A stretch of DNA of 28,612 nt, from positions 1 through 28,612 of the forward strand of contig CAMXWF010000020.1 of assembly GCA_947252645.1 (NCBI GenBank), in the 5' to 3' direction. The position numbers and the translations under genes are program-made. Shown piece after piece: positions 1 to 8,248 of the stretch; the first letter of the stretch is position 1; each line of letters starts with the position of its first letter. This DNA comes from an uncultured Bacteroidia bacterium. GTDB lineage: Bacteria; Bacteroidota; Bacteroidia; Bacteroidales; CAJPTX01. The notes beneath the pieces were generated by a model. The model ran no database searches and had not been told where the DNA came from. It worked only from the letters and a program-made list of their open reading frames with translations.

Positions 1-1780
1 GCTCGGTTTGGTGTTCCTCTCGGAAGTGGGCGCCGCAGCTTTCGTTGCGGTTGAGGGCATCGTGGCACATCAGCTTGCCAATCTCGAAGAAGTCGGCCAC
101 CCGGCCAGCCTTCTCCAGGTCTTGGTTCAGCGACTTGTCGCTGCCCATGATTTTCAGGTCGGACCAGAACTCCTTCTCTAGGTCATCGAGCTGCCCGAGG
201 GCCGTGGTGAGCCCCTGGGCGTTACGGCTCATGCCGCAGTACTCCCACATGATGTGCCCGAGCTTCTTGTGGAAATCGGTGGCACTCTGCTTGCCGTGGA
301 TCGACATGAGGCGATCGATCTTGCGTTGGGATTCTTTCTCTGCTTCCTCGAATTCTGGGAGGTCGGTGCTGAAGCGCGGCACACGGATTTGGTCTGATAG
401 GTAATCGGGCAGGGTGTAGGGCAGGATGAAGTACCCGTCGCCAGAGGCCTGCATGAGGCCTGATGCCCCTAGGCGGTTGGCCCCTTGGTCAGAGAAGTTG
501 GACTCGCCGATAGAGTAGAGGCCCGGGATGGTGGTCATCAGGTTGTAGTCCACCCATAGGCCGCCCATGGTGTAGTGGCCCGAGGGGTAGATGCGCATGG
601 GCGTTTTGAGGGGGTTCTCGCCCACGATCTTTTCGTACATTTCGAAGAGGTTGCCGTAGCGGTCGTTGAGGACTTTCGCCCCCAGGCGCCCTAGGGCCTC
701 GCTGAAGTCTAGGTACACGGACTGCTTCGTGGGGCCTACACCGTACCCGGCATCGCAACGTTCCTTGGCGGCCCGGGAGGCCACGTCGCGCGGCACCAGG
801 TTTCCAAAGGCAGGGTAGCGGCGCTCCAGGTAGTAGTCGCGCTCATCCTCCGGGATGTCGGTGGGCTTGCGGGGGTCATCCTTCTGCTTGGGTACCCAGA
901 TGCGCCCATCGTTGCGCAGCGATTCGCTCATGAGCGTCAGCTTGCTCTGAAACTCATTGAGCTTTGGCAGCCCAGTGGGGTGTATCTGCACGAAGCTCGG
1001 ATTGGCGAAGAAGGCACCTTTCTTGTAGGCCGACCACGCAGCCGAGGCGTTGCAGTTGAGGGCGAGGGTGGAGTAGTAGTAGATGATGCCGTAGCCTCCC
1101 GTGGCCAGCACCACGGCGTGCGCAGCGTGGCGCTCCAGCTCGCCTGTGACTAGGTTGCGGCAGATGATGCCGCGCGCACGGCCATCGATCACCACCAGGT
1201 TGCACATCTCCCGGCGTGGGTACATGGTCACGGTGCCTTTCTCCATCTGGCGTATTAGGGAGCTGTAGGTGCCCAGGGTGCACTGTTGCCCCGTGATCCC
1301 CTTGGCGTAGAAGGTGCGCGACACCTGCACGCCCCCGAAGGAGCGGTTTTCGATGAGTCCACCGTAATCGCGCGCAAAGGGCACCCCCATGGCCGTGTAG
1401 TGGTCGATCACGTCGTTACTCACTTGCGCTGCCCGGTAGACGTTGGCCTCCCGCGAGCGGAAGTCGCCGCCCTTAATCATGTCGTAGAAGAGGCGGTAGA
1501 CGCTGTCGTTGTCGTTTTTGTAGTTTTTGGCGGCATTGATGCCTCCCTGGGCCGCCACCGAGTGCGCCCGGCGCGGAGTGTCCTGGAAGCAGAACACTTT
1601 CACGTTGTAGCCCAGCTCCCCGAGCGCGGAGGCCGCGCCTGCGCCCGAGAGCCCCGTGCCTACCACGATGATGTCTAGGCGCTTACGGTTGGCCGGGTTG
1701 ACCAGTCGTAGTGAGGCCTTATGACGATCCCATTTCTCGGCCAAGGGGCCTTCTGGTATCTTTGAATCTAGCGTAGCCAT
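1..1780 (-). CDS. sdhA: Succinate dehydrogenase/fumarate reductase flavoprotein subunit (partial, C-terminus off the window)
   Basis: This is the catalytic FAD subunit of complex II, interconverting succinate and fumarate on the cytoplasmic face of the inner membrane. I translated the minus strand from ATG at 1778-1780; the frame stays open to base 1, giving 593 codons without a stop. The dinucleotide fold GTGLSGAG sits near residue 41. HSVAAQGG follows at about 73, whose His is the covalent FAD attachment site in the family. QIHPTG, RDVASRAA and the C-terminal SGHYTMGG and GESNFSDQGANRLGASGL blocks are all present. Family members of this type are about 640-650 residues, so roughly 50-60 residues are missing beyond the left edge. 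It lies 22 bases after sdhC and should be co-transcribed with it. An iron-sulfur subunit gene (sdhB) is expected to follow outside the window. Confidence 0.96.
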   Translation of the reverse strand, partial: MATLDSKIPEGPLAEKWDRHKASLRLVNPANRKRLDIIVVGTGLSGAGAASALGELGYNVKVFCFQDTPRRAHSVAAQGGINAAKNYKNDNDSVYRLFYDMIKGGDFRSREANVYRAAQVSNDVIDHYTAMGVPFARDYGGLIENRSFGGVQVSRTFYAKGITGQQCTLGTYSSLIRQMEKGTVTMYPRREMCNLVVIDGRARGIICRNLVTGELERHAAHAVVLATGGYGIIYYYSTLALNCNASAAWSAYKKGAFFANPSFVQIHPTGLPKLNEFQSKLTLMSESLRNDGRIWVPKQKDDPRKPTDIPEDERDYYLERRYPAFGNLVPRDVASRAAKERCDAGYGVGPTKQSVYLDFSEALGRLGAKVLNDRYGNLFEMYEKIVGENPLKTPMRIYPSGHYTMGGLWVDYNLMTTIPGLYSIGESNFSDQGANRLGASGLMQASGDGYFILPYTLPDYLSDQIRVPRFSTDLPEFEEAEKESQRKIDRLMSIHGKQSATDFHKKLGHIMWEYCGMSRNAQGLTTALGQLDDLEKEFWSDLKIMGSDKSLNQDLEKAGRVADFFEIGKLMCHDALNRNESCGAHFREEHQTE

Positions 1781-1802
1781 ATTGTATGCTCCTCGGTCTA
1801 GT

Positions 1803-2519
1803 CTAGTAGATGAATAGGAAGTACATCGGGATAACCGTAAAACCCGCGCCTACCAATACGCCAAAGATGATGGATATCACTTTGATACGCTGTACCCACT
1901 TCATGTTGTTCCATCCCACGGTCTGGAAAGCTGACCAGAAGCCATGCGAGAGGTGTAGCCCTAGCGCAATCCCCCCCAGCATATATAGGCCCGAGTAGAG
2001 GTAGCCCCAGCCGCCGGGCTGGGTGAAGAGGCCGGCTACGATTTGGAAGGTGTCGTCCATCTCCACGCCCTTGACCACCGTTTTGGGCATCTCGGTGAAC
2101 CGAATTTCGTAGAAGAACTGCAGCAGGTGGATCACCAGGAAGACCAGGAGGGTAAACCCTAGGATGTACATGTTCTTGGAGGACCACGTGGAGAGGTAGT
2201 TCCTATTGCTCACGGCGTAGCCTATGGGGCGGCGCTTTCGGTTGCGGAGCGTGATGAGGGTGGCGTAGATGATGTGGACAATGAAGCCGATAGCCAGCAC
2301 GGGCTCCACGATGCGGATGAGCGGGTTGGAGATCATGAAATGGGCCCCCGCGTTGAACAGCTCCCCTTGGCCCCAGGTGGTGCCGAGCCAGGTGAAATTG
2401 TTCAACATCAGCGTTAGGTTCATGGAGAGGTGAACCAGCAGGAACAACATCAGGAACAGACCCGTGATCGACATAACGAGCTTATGCCCTACGGACGTGC
2501 TGAATATACCGCCTTTCAT
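1803..2519 (-). CDS. sdhC: Succinate dehydrogenase cytochrome b558 subunit
   Basis: This 238-residue membrane anchor of complex II carries haem b and passes electrons between quinone and the SdhAB head. The protein has about five hydrophobic segments. The first (about 12-38) is preceded by the MKGGIFSTSVGHK start typical of the Bacteroidota b558 family, and the last ends the protein (GVLVGAGFTVIPMYFLFIY). Several His residues fall in or near membrane segments (for example the H in LLVHLSMN and in FLVIHLLQFF) and could ligate haem, but I cannot assign them individually. One such subunit replaces the separate SdhC and SdhD of proteobacteria. It is the first gene of the sdh operon and has a good Bacteroidota promoter about 75 bases upstream. 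Confidence 0.95.
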   Translation of the reverse strand: MKGGIFSTSVGHKLVMSITGLFLMLFLLVHLSMNLTLMLNNFTWLGTTWGQGELFNAGAHFMISNPLIRIVEPVLAIGFIVHIIYATLITLRNRKRRPIGYAVSNRNYLSTWSSKNMYILGFTLLVFLVIHLLQFFYEIRFTEMPKTVVKGVEMDDTFQIVAGLFTQPGGWGYLYSGLYMLGGIALGLHLSHGFWSAFQTVGWNNMKWVQRIKVISIIFGVLVGAGFTVIPMYFLFIY

Positions 2520-2592
2520 ACTAATGCCTTTTGCCGTGGACCGCGAGCCTCACCCCACCCTCGGCAGGGTGGCCAACTCGTGGAGTTGGCCG

Positions 2593-2622
2593 CGAAGGTA
2601 AGGCCCTTTTCTTACTTGTCAA
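2593..2622 (-). promoter_or_regulatory. Promoter of sdhC-sdhA
   Basis: Read on the minus strand, TTG (2620-2622) is followed after 19 bases by TACCTTCG (2593-2600). This matches the Bacteroidota -33 TTG / -7 TAnnTTTG arrangement with one change in the -7 box. It leaves a leader of about 70 bases before the sdhC ATG. Confidence 0.7.
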
Positions 2623-2683
2623 GCCCGCGCACTGCCTGAACAGTCAATTTGTAATCGTTATAGCTTGAGGGCTTTGCCTGTTC

Positions 2684-3919
2684 TCAGTCGAGCAGTGGCA
2701 GGCGCGTGACCACCTCGCAGGCCTTCTGGAAGGGCCGTACGGGCAGGTATTCGTATACGCTGTGGTAGTTTCGGCCGCCTGTGAACAGGTTGGGGCAGGG
2801 GAGGCCCTTGGCTGTAAGCAGGGCCCCATCGGTTCCGCCGCGGATGGGGCGGGTCTGCGCGGGTAGGCCGCTCGCGGTGATGGCGCGTAGGCCCAGCTTT
2901 ACTGGGAGACTTTTGGCGCTTAGCCACAGCGCCATGTTGTAGTATTGGTCCTCCAGCTCTACTTGGAGGGCCTGGTAGCCAAGCTGCCCATTGAGGCGCA
3001 CCGCAGCATCGACTAGGCTTTGCTTCATCTGCTCAAAGCGAGCCGCCTGGTGCTCCCGCACGATGTAGTGTAGCTGCGCCTGGGCCACCGAGCCCTCTAG
3101 GCGGTCGAGGTGGTAAAAGCCTTCGTAGCCCTCGGTGTACTCTGGGCGCGCCTTTGGGGGCAACAGCGCGTGGAAGCGCATACCCAGCTCTAGGGCGTTG
3201 ACCATATGGTCTTTGGCTGCGCCCGGGTGGATGCTGCGCCCAGTGATGGTCACTCGGGCTTCGGCGGCGTTGAAGTTTTCATGCTCTAGGATCGGCTCTT
3301 CCCCGCCATCGACCGTGTAGGCTAGGCTGGCCCCGAAGGCCTCAAGGTCAAAATGCTCCACGCCGCGGCCGAGCTCTTCGTCGAGGGTGAAGGCCACGGC
3401 TACGGGGCGGCGAGGTAGCTCGGGATGCCCCACCCAGTATGCTACGGCCTCCATGATGGCTGCGATGCCCGCCTTGTCGTCGGCGCCTAGGAGCGTACTG
3501 CCATCCGAGACAACGATCTCCTCCCCCCTGTAGGCCATCAGCTCAGGGAAAGTTTTGGGGTCAAGCCTCATGCCGGGCGCACCAAGGGCTATGGGGCAGC
3601 CGTTGAAGCGGACCACGCGGGGTTTGACTGCTTGTCCTGGGGCATCGGGCGAGGTGTCCATGTGCGCCACGAAGCCCATGCGCTCGGCCTGCGCGAGTGC
3701 GCCCACGCCAGGGAGCCAGCCCATCACGTAGCCATGGGAATCCTGTGTGGCTTTTACCCCAAGTGCTTGGAGTTCGCCCAGGAGGAGTTTGCCAAATGCC
3801 AGTTGACCTAGCGTGCTGGGGTAGCCCGAGGCCTCTGGGTTACTTTGCGTGTCGATGCGCGCGTAGCGCAGGAAGCGGGGCACCAGGCCCCTGAAGTCAA
3901 ACGACAGCGCGGGGGCCAC
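2684..3919 (-). CDS. pepT: Peptidase T (tripeptide aminopeptidase, M20 family)
   Basis: A cytoplasmic zinc exopeptidase that removes the N-terminal residue from tripeptides; 411 residues, the usual length. Metal-site motifs appear in the expected order. These are VAHMDTSPD (His and Asp), LLGADDKAGIAA (bridging Asp), TLDEELGRG (general base Glu-Glu), YTVDGGEE, GRSIHPGAAKDHMVNA in the dimerisation domain, and RGGTDGALL with NYHSVYE near the C-terminus (last metal His). The start is GTG at 3917-3919, only 3 bases after the stop of the upstream gene, which suggests translational coupling. The N-terminal family signature FLRYARIDTQSNP begins near residue 16, so this start is consistent with the family. 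It is likely the second gene of a two-gene minus-strand unit. Confidence 0.93.
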   Translation of the reverse strand: MAPALSFDFRGLVPRFLRYARIDTQSNPEASGYPSTLGQLAFGKLLLGELQALGVKATQDSHGYVMGWLPGVGALAQAERMGFVAHMDTSPDAPGQAVKPRVVRFNGCPIALGAPGMRLDPKTFPELMAYRGEEIVVSDGSTLLGADDKAGIAAIMEAVAYWVGHPELPRRPVAVAFTLDEELGRGVEHFDLEAFGASLAYTVDGGEEPILEHENFNAAEARVTITGRSIHPGAAKDHMVNALELGMRFHALLPPKARPEYTEGYEGFYHLDRLEGSVAQAQLHYIVREHQAARFEQMKQSLVDAAVRLNGQLGYQALQVELEDQYYNMALWLSAKSLPVKLGLRAITASGLPAQTRPIRGGTDGALLTAKGLPCPNLFTGGRNYHSVYEYLPVRPFQKACEVVTRLPLLD

Positions 3920-3922
3920 GGT

Positions 3923-4849
3923 CTATTTCAGGTGTAGTAGAGCCTCCCCTGCGAGCTGGTCGCCCACGTAGATCTTGACGGAGTAGTCCCCCTTGGTGTA
4001 TTTGTCCAGGGCCCCGTAGAACACGCAGACATCCATATCCATTTTCTGGTAATCCACTTCGCGGGTGGCCGAGTAGACGAGCTTTTCCTCTCCGGCCTGG
4101 AAGGTGCTGCCCTCTGCGTTGGCCAGCAGGGCGCCATCGGGGCCTGTGATGCAGAGGTAGAGCTGTCGTGGGCCCGCCGCGGCGATGCTGTTTTCCATCA
4201 GCGTGAAGCACACTTTGAGCTTGCTTGTGGCGCGGGCGCGGGAGGTTTCCTTATCGCGGTGATTGAGCGCTGCGCACGCCACATTGCGCACGACCAGCTC
4301 TGAGCCCTTACTTACGGCGGCACTCAGCGAATCGCGTTCGCTGGTCAGCGCCTCGATGTTGCGCTGCGACTCCACGTACACCGTTCGCACCTTGGTGTTC
4401 TCCTCGACTAGGCTCTGGTTGAGCGTGTTGAGCGAATCTATCTCCACCACCATTTGCCGCATGATGGCCCGCAGGGTGCCGAGTTCCTTCTGGTATTGCT
4501 TGAGCTTGTCGTAGCTTACTTGCTTGACCTCTTTGATCTCCTTGAGCAGTTTTTCCCCGCGCGCCTTTTCCTGTTCGAGCTGAGCGTTCAGGTCGGCGTT
4601 GTCGGTTTTGAGCATGTCGTACTCCTTGAGTACCCCCCGCAGGTTGAGGGCAATGGAGTCCTTCTCGGCCATGAGCATACTCTGCGTGTTCTCGGCCTGT
4701 TTTACGTAGCGCATGTACATGATGCCCAGCCCAATGGCCACCACGAGCAGTGCGACCAGTAGGACGGCCAGAAGGCTCACCACGCGGCTTGTACGGTGGG
4801 GCGTAGAAGGACTGGGCGTAGGCGTTTGTTGCGTGTTGCTGCTGTTCAT
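3923..4849 (-). CDS. Membrane-anchored coiled-coil protein of unknown function
   Basis: I do not recognise a named family for this 308-residue protein. A Ser/Thr/Pro-rich N-terminal tail of about 22 residues (STPHRTSR end) is followed by one strong transmembrane helix (about 24-46, VVSLLAVLLVALLVVAIGLG). A long charged heptad-like coiled coil (about 50-165, many Glu/Lys/Gln/Leu) comes next, and then a compact C-terminal domain of about 120 residues rich in predicted beta strands (CFTLMENS, LYLCITGPDG, YSVKIYVGDQL). The topology suggests a short cytoplasmic tail with the coiled coil and beta domain in the periplasm, but the reverse is not excluded. It is divergent from der and lies directly before pepT. 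Functional assignment is not possible from sequence alone; a structural or envelope-spanning role is only a guess. Confidence 0.85.
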   Translation of the reverse strand: MNSSNTQQTPTPSPSTPHRTSRVVSLLAVLLVALLVVAIGLGIMYMRYVKQAENTQSMLMAEKDSIALNLRGVLKEYDMLKTDNADLNAQLEQEKARGEKLLKEIKEVKQVSYDKLKQYQKELGTLRAIMRQMVVEIDSLNTLNQSLVEENTKVRTVYVESQRNIEALTSERDSLSAAVSKGSELVVRNVACAALNHRDKETSRARATSKLKVCFTLMENSIAAAGPRQLYLCITGPDGALLANAEGSTFQAGEEKLVYSATREVDYQKMDMDVCVFYGALDKYTKGDYSVKIYVGDQLAGEALLHLK

Positions 4850-4931
4850 CGGAGTAGTGGCATTGACTAGGTGATCCTCATACTGTTGCCTGGCGGCCCA
4901 TGCGGGGCGTGGCCCGGGCGACGTTTTGCCG

Positions 4932-4939
4932 CGAATTTA
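4932..4939 (-). promoter_or_regulatory. Possible -7 element for the coiled-coil protein/pepT unit
   Basis: On the minus strand TAAATTCG fits TAnnTTTG with one mismatch and lies about 80 bases before the ATG at 4849. I see no TTG at the expected -33 spacing, so this is weak. Confidence 0.35.
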
Positions 4940-5010
4940 GTGCTTTCTGCCTCACAGTGGCCTTGCCGCAGGCCCCCAGCGGCTACCGAGGGGGGTAAAT
5001 GGAAACTGTC

Positions 5011-5018
5011 TACCTTTG
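5011..5018 (+). promoter_or_regulatory. -7 element of the der promoter
   Basis: TACCTTTG matches the Bacteroidota -7 consensus exactly and lies 35 bases before the der ATG. No -33 TTG is visible at 19-21 bases. Its position inside the longer open frame that begins at 4871 supports starting translation at 5054. Confidence 0.6.
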
Positions 5019-5053
5019 CGCCCAAACAGGGGCAAACAATAGGGGGAGCAGCC

Positions 5054-6358
5054 ATGGCAGGGTTAGTGGCCATTGTCGGTCGGCCCAATGTGGGCAAGTC
5101 GACGCTTTTCAACCGGCTAGTGGGACATAGGGCCGCCATAGTGGATGAGCAGTCCGGCGTCACGCGCGACCGTATCTACGGACAATCCGACTGGAATGGC
5201 ATCACCTTCTCCCTGGTGGACACAGGGGGCATAGTCACCAGCTCGGAGGATGTGTTTGAGGTGGGCATTCGCCGCCAGGCCGAGCTGGCGATCCAGGAGT
5301 GCGATGTGGTGCTCTTTGTTGTAGATGTTCTGACCGGTATTACGGACCTCGACGATGAGGTGGCGGCCCTGCTGCGTCGCGCCGAGAAGCCCGTGCTGCT
5401 GCTGGTCAATAAGGTGGATGATGCCACCCGCCAGGCAGATGTCTACGCCTTCTACAACTTGGGGCTTGGGGCGCCCATGCCGGTTTCGGCTGTCAATGGC
5501 AGCGGCACCGGGGAGATACTCGATCAGCTCGTGGGCCTCCTTCCCCCCGAGCCACTGCCCGAACAAGATCACTTGCCTCGCCTGACCATCGTAGGCCGCC
5601 CTAACGCAGGCAAGTCTTCCATTGTCAATGCCCTGCTCGGCGAGGATAGGAACATCGTGACCCCCGTTCCTGGCACCACCCGCGATGCCATAAGCACCCA
5701 CTACAATAGGTTCGGCTTCAACTTCATCATGGTGGATACGGCCGGGCTACGCAAAAAGGCGCGGGTCGACAACGACCTGGAGTACTACTCCGTGCTGCGG
5801 GCGCTGAGGGCCATCGAGCAGGCCGATGTTTGTCTGCTGGTGGTCGATGCCCAGCGCGGCTTTGAGGGGCAGGATCAGACTATCTTCGCCCGTATCATCG
5901 CCAACCGCAAGGGCGTGGTGATCCTAATGAACAAGTGGGACCTCGTAGAGAAGGACCACCAGACGGCCAAGGCTACCGAGGAGCAGGTTCGGCGCCTCAT
6001 TGCCCCCTTTACCGACGTGCCCATATTCTTCACCTCTGCCCTGACCAAGCAGCGCCTTCTCAAGGTGCTCGAAGCCGCCCTGCAGGTTCAGGCCAATAGG
6101 GCCCAGCGCATCCCAACCCGAAAGCTCAACGATGTCATGCTGCCCATCATCCAGGCCACCCCGCCCCCCACTTACAAAGGCAAGTACATCCGCATAAAGT
6201 ACGTCACCCAGCTGCCCACTGCTAGCCCTTCCTTTGCCTTCTTCTGCAACCTCCCCCAGTACGTCAAAGACCCCTACAAGCGCTTCCTCGAAAATCAGCT
6301 TAGGGCCTCCTTCCCGCTACAGGGAGTCCCCATCCAGATATACATGCGCAAGAAGTAG
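5054..6358 (+). CDS. der: Ribosome assembly GTPase Der (EngA)
   Basis: A tandem-GTPase factor required for maturation of the 50S ribosomal subunit; 434 residues, the usual length. GTPase domain 1 has P-loop GRPNVGKS (about 9-16), DTGG and NKVD. Domain 2 has P-loop GRPNAGKS (about 180), DTAGLRKK and NKWD. The KH-like C-terminal domain ends in the typical short basic tail (IQIYMRKK). The frame is open upstream to an ATG at 4871, but that extension has no family similarity and contains the -7 promoter box. The ATG at 5054 is also preceded by a purine-rich AGGGGGAG at 5 bases spacing. It appears to be a single-gene unit. Confidence 0.97.
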   Translation: MAGLVAIVGRPNVGKSTLFNRLVGHRAAIVDEQSGVTRDRIYGQSDWNGITFSLVDTGGIVTSSEDVFEVGIRRQAELAIQECDVVLFVVDVLTGITDLDDEVAALLRRAEKPVLLLVNKVDDATRQADVYAFYNLGLGAPMPVSAVNGSGTGEILDQLVGLLPPEPLPEQDHLPRLTIVGRPNAGKSSIVNALLGEDRNIVTPVPGTTRDAISTHYNRFGFNFIMVDTAGLRKKARVDNDLEYYSVLRALRAIEQADVCLLVVDAQRGFEGQDQTIFARIIANRKGVVILMNKWDLVEKDHQTAKATEEQVRRLIAPFTDVPIFFTSALTKQRLLKVLEAALQVQANRAQRIPTRKLNDVMLPIIQATPPPTYKGKYIRIKYVTQLPTASPSFAFFCNLPQYVKDPYKRFLENQLRASFPLQGVPIQIYMRKK

Positions 6359-6419
6359 GGAACAATCACAGCCACACCGCGTTGCTTCTTGGTAGCATGG
6401 TCGAAACTGCTGGGGGCAT

Positions 6420-6450
6420 TTGGTAGATACTGGCAGAATGCGTACCTTTG
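6420..6450 (+). promoter_or_regulatory. Promoter of tRNA-His
   Basis: TTG (6420-6422), a 20-base spacer, then TACCTTTG (6443-6450) is an exact Bacteroidota promoter. It ends 12 bases before the mature tRNA 5' end. Confidence 0.8.
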
Positions 6451-6462
6451 TGCGGTTGGATG

Positions 6463-6536
6463 GTGGGTGTAGTTCAGTTGGTTAGAACGTCGGATTGTGG
6501 TTCCGAAGGTCGTGGGTTCGAATCCCACCTCCCACC
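6463..6536 (+). tRNA. tRNA-His (anticodon GTG)
   Basis: The cloverleaf folds as acceptor GTGGGTG, D-arm GTTC/GAAC, anticodon stem TCGGA/TCCGA around loop TTGTGGT (anticodon GTG), variable AGGTC, and T-arm GTGGG-TTCGAAT-CCCAC. A G at 6462 can pair with C at the discriminator position (6536), giving the extra G-1 pair expected of tRNA-His. The acceptor has one T-T mismatch (position 6 against 67). The bases after the discriminator read CAG, so the 3' CCA is not encoded and would be added enzymatically. Confidence 0.95.
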
Positions 6537-6549
6537 CAGCAGAGGTTAG

Positions 6550-6586
6550 AGGCCAAGGCCCATGTCGAGATGCGGGGTCTTGGCCT
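6550..6586 (+). terminator. Hairpin downstream of tRNA-His, possible terminator
   Basis: AGGCCAAGGCCC pairs with GGGTCTTGGCCT-type sequence to give a 12-bp stem with one G-T pair and a 13-base loop. It begins 14 bases after the tRNA. The downstream T run is poor (TTGT), so termination is inferred from the hairpin and its position. Confidence 0.5.
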
Positions 6587-6748
6587 TTGTCGTGCTATGC
6601 GGGCGTACAGCTGGGGCGGGAAGGACGAACGCTGCCGATGGCAGGGCTCGGTGTGCAGAGTTTGTTGGTTGGCTCGCAGGTTAGACGGTAAGACGTTGAG
6701 CCCTAGGTGCAGCCAACGAGTAGGAGGTTCTGGCGCGGGAATTATATC

Positions 6749-6756
6749 TACCTTTG
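6749..6756 (+). promoter_or_regulatory. -7 element of the nusB operon promoter
   Basis: TACCTTTG lies 22 bases before the nusB ATG. No clear -33 TTG is seen at the right distance. It is the only good promoter box before the run nusB to the TerB/J-domain gene. Confidence 0.6.
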
Positions 6757-6778
6757 TCCACCGCGATATGCGTAAGAG

Positions 6779-7807
6779 ATGATCAATAGGCGTTTGCTCC
6801 GAATCGATGTCTTCCAGGTTCTCTACGAGCTGGTCTGCCATGCGCAAAGTGCTGCTGGCCAGCCCGACCCGGTAGCCCCCACGGCCAATGAGGGGGACGT
6901 TGCGGTGGTTCAGGCGACCCCTGAGCTTTTGCGCCGAGGAGAGCAACGGTTGGGCGAGGCCATGCAGGCCTACATAGAACTCACTCACCTCCTGCTCGAG
7001 CTGCCCCTAGAGTTTCAGCGTGCAAACGCCAGACTCTTGGCTTTACGTGAAAAACGCATGCTCTCCACCGAGGAGGATCGTAGCCTTTCCACCAACTTGC
7101 AGGACAACCGTCTGCTACGCCAAATCCGCGGGGACCAGCGCCATGCCGATTTCCTGAAAATCCACCGTTTGGATTGGCAGCGCGAGCCAGACCTACTTCG
7201 GGTACTTTACAAGCACCTGGAGACCACGGATTTCCACTTGGCCTACCAGCGCCTGGCCCAGCCAGACTACGCTGCGGATAGGCAGTATTTGCTGGATTGC
7301 TACGAGTGGCTCTTTGACCAGGACGACCTCTACGAGTGGGCCGAGACCCATTCGGGCTACTACCTCACCAACCTCGACAGTGCCCTGAGCGAGGTTCACG
7401 ATGCCATCGATGGCCTTCGCCCCTCTGATGGGGCCGAGTGGAGCATTCTGGAAAGCTCCATTAGGGCAGATTTGACCGATTTTGCGCAGACCCTCCTCCG
7501 GGAAACGCTCGAGGGCTACCAGGCCAACCGCGCCATTATTGAGAAACACTTGCTCCACTGGACTTGGGCTCGGGTGGCGCAGTGCGATTTGCTCCTGCTG
7601 GAGCTGGCCCTGTGCGAAGCCCAAGTCTTCAGCTCCATCCCTATCAGCGTCACAATCAACGAGTACATCGAGCTTGCGAAGCTCTTTGGTACCCCCCAGA
7701 GTAGCCGTTTTGTCAACGGCATACTTGACAAAATGCTCAATTCGCTCCTCAGTCGGGGGCTCATCCAGAAGGAAGAGCATGTGCGTCGGGAGGGCACCTG
7801 CGCATGA
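6779..7807 (+). CDS. nusB: NusB family transcription antitermination protein
   Basis: NusB acts with S10 (NusE) on boxA RNA in rRNA transcription antitermination. The family signature is in the last third: helices around ANRAIIEKHLLHW and WARVAQCDLLLLELALCE, then the conserved INEYIELAKLFGTPQSSRFVNGILDKML (about residues 292-320). The protein is 342 residues, about twice the length of the E. coli factor, with roughly 200 extra N-terminal residues. This long form is usual in Bacteroidota. The N-terminal start MINRRLLRIDVFQVLYEL resembles the family's own first helix, so the extra sequence is effectively inserted between the first helix and the core. It overlaps the next gene by 4 bases (ATGA) and begins the typical cluster ending at coaE. 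Confidence 0.92.
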   Translation: MINRRLLRIDVFQVLYELVCHAQSAAGQPDPVAPTANEGDVAVVQATPELLRRGEQRLGEAMQAYIELTHLLLELPLEFQRANARLLALREKRMLSTEEDRSLSTNLQDNRLLRQIRGDQRHADFLKIHRLDWQREPDLLRVLYKHLETTDFHLAYQRLAQPDYAADRQYLLDCYEWLFDQDDLYEWAETHSGYYLTNLDSALSEVHDAIDGLRPSDGAEWSILESSIRADLTDFAQTLLRETLEGYQANRAIIEKHLLHWTWARVAQCDLLLLELALCEAQVFSSIPISVTINEYIELAKLFGTPQSSRFVNGILDKMLNSLLSRGLIQKEEHVRREGTCA

Positions 7808-8238
7808 GGGGATTTAAGGGTGTAGGGCTGGCCCCATGGTGTATCCTGCTGTTTGGGGCTCTGGGAGTTTTCCTGGGTGCGTGCGACCAGTTCGCCCAAT
7901 ACGCCCATCAGGCCAAGGATAAGCCTGCGCTGGCTTTTGCTGATACGTTGTACGATTTTGGCCAAGTGTCCAGCGGGGCGGTTGTGGAGCATTCCTACCA
8001 TGTGGCCAATGCCGGCACGGGGGTGCTCCAGCTAACGCTTGAGCCCCCCGACTGCGACTGCCTCACCGTACGCCCCTGGAAGCTCATTCTCGCGCCAGGT
8101 GAGCACGATCTCATCCGCGTGGCCTTCAATACACGGGGCTTCTATGGTCGCGAGTTCAAGCGTGTGGCCTTCGCAAGCAATACGGCCCGGGGGCATTTTC
8201 GCCTCTACCTGCAAGCAGAAATAGTAGATCAACAATAA
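7804..8238 (+). CDS. DUF1573 lipoprotein
   Basis: This 144-residue small lipoprotein has a hydrophobic signal (about 9-26) ending in a lipobox LGAC, so the mature N-terminus would be Cys27. The remainder is a single DUF1573 immunoglobulin-like domain: ALAFADTLYDFGQVSSGAVVEHSYHVANAGTG is its hallmark opening, followed by a CDC motif and VAFNTRGFYGREFKRVAFASN. The function of DUF1573 proteins is unknown; they are abundant in Bacteroidota. The gene overlaps nusB by 4 bases and sits 10 bases before yajC, an order conserved in the phylum. Export to the inner or outer membrane is inferred from the lipobox. Confidence 0.88.
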   Translation: MRGFKGVGLAPWCILLFGALGVFLGACDQFAQYAHQAKDKPALAFADTLYDFGQVSSGAVVEHSYHVANAGTGVLQLTLEPPDCDCLTVRPWKLILAPGEHDLIRVAFNTRGFYGREFKRVAFASNTARGHFRLYLQAEIVDQQ

Positions 8239-8248
8239 TCGCACTACA

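Noticed and set aside
4871..5053. N-terminal extension of Der
   Set aside because: The extension contains the -7 promoter box and has no similarity to Der; the ATG at 5054 begins exactly at the conserved first strand.
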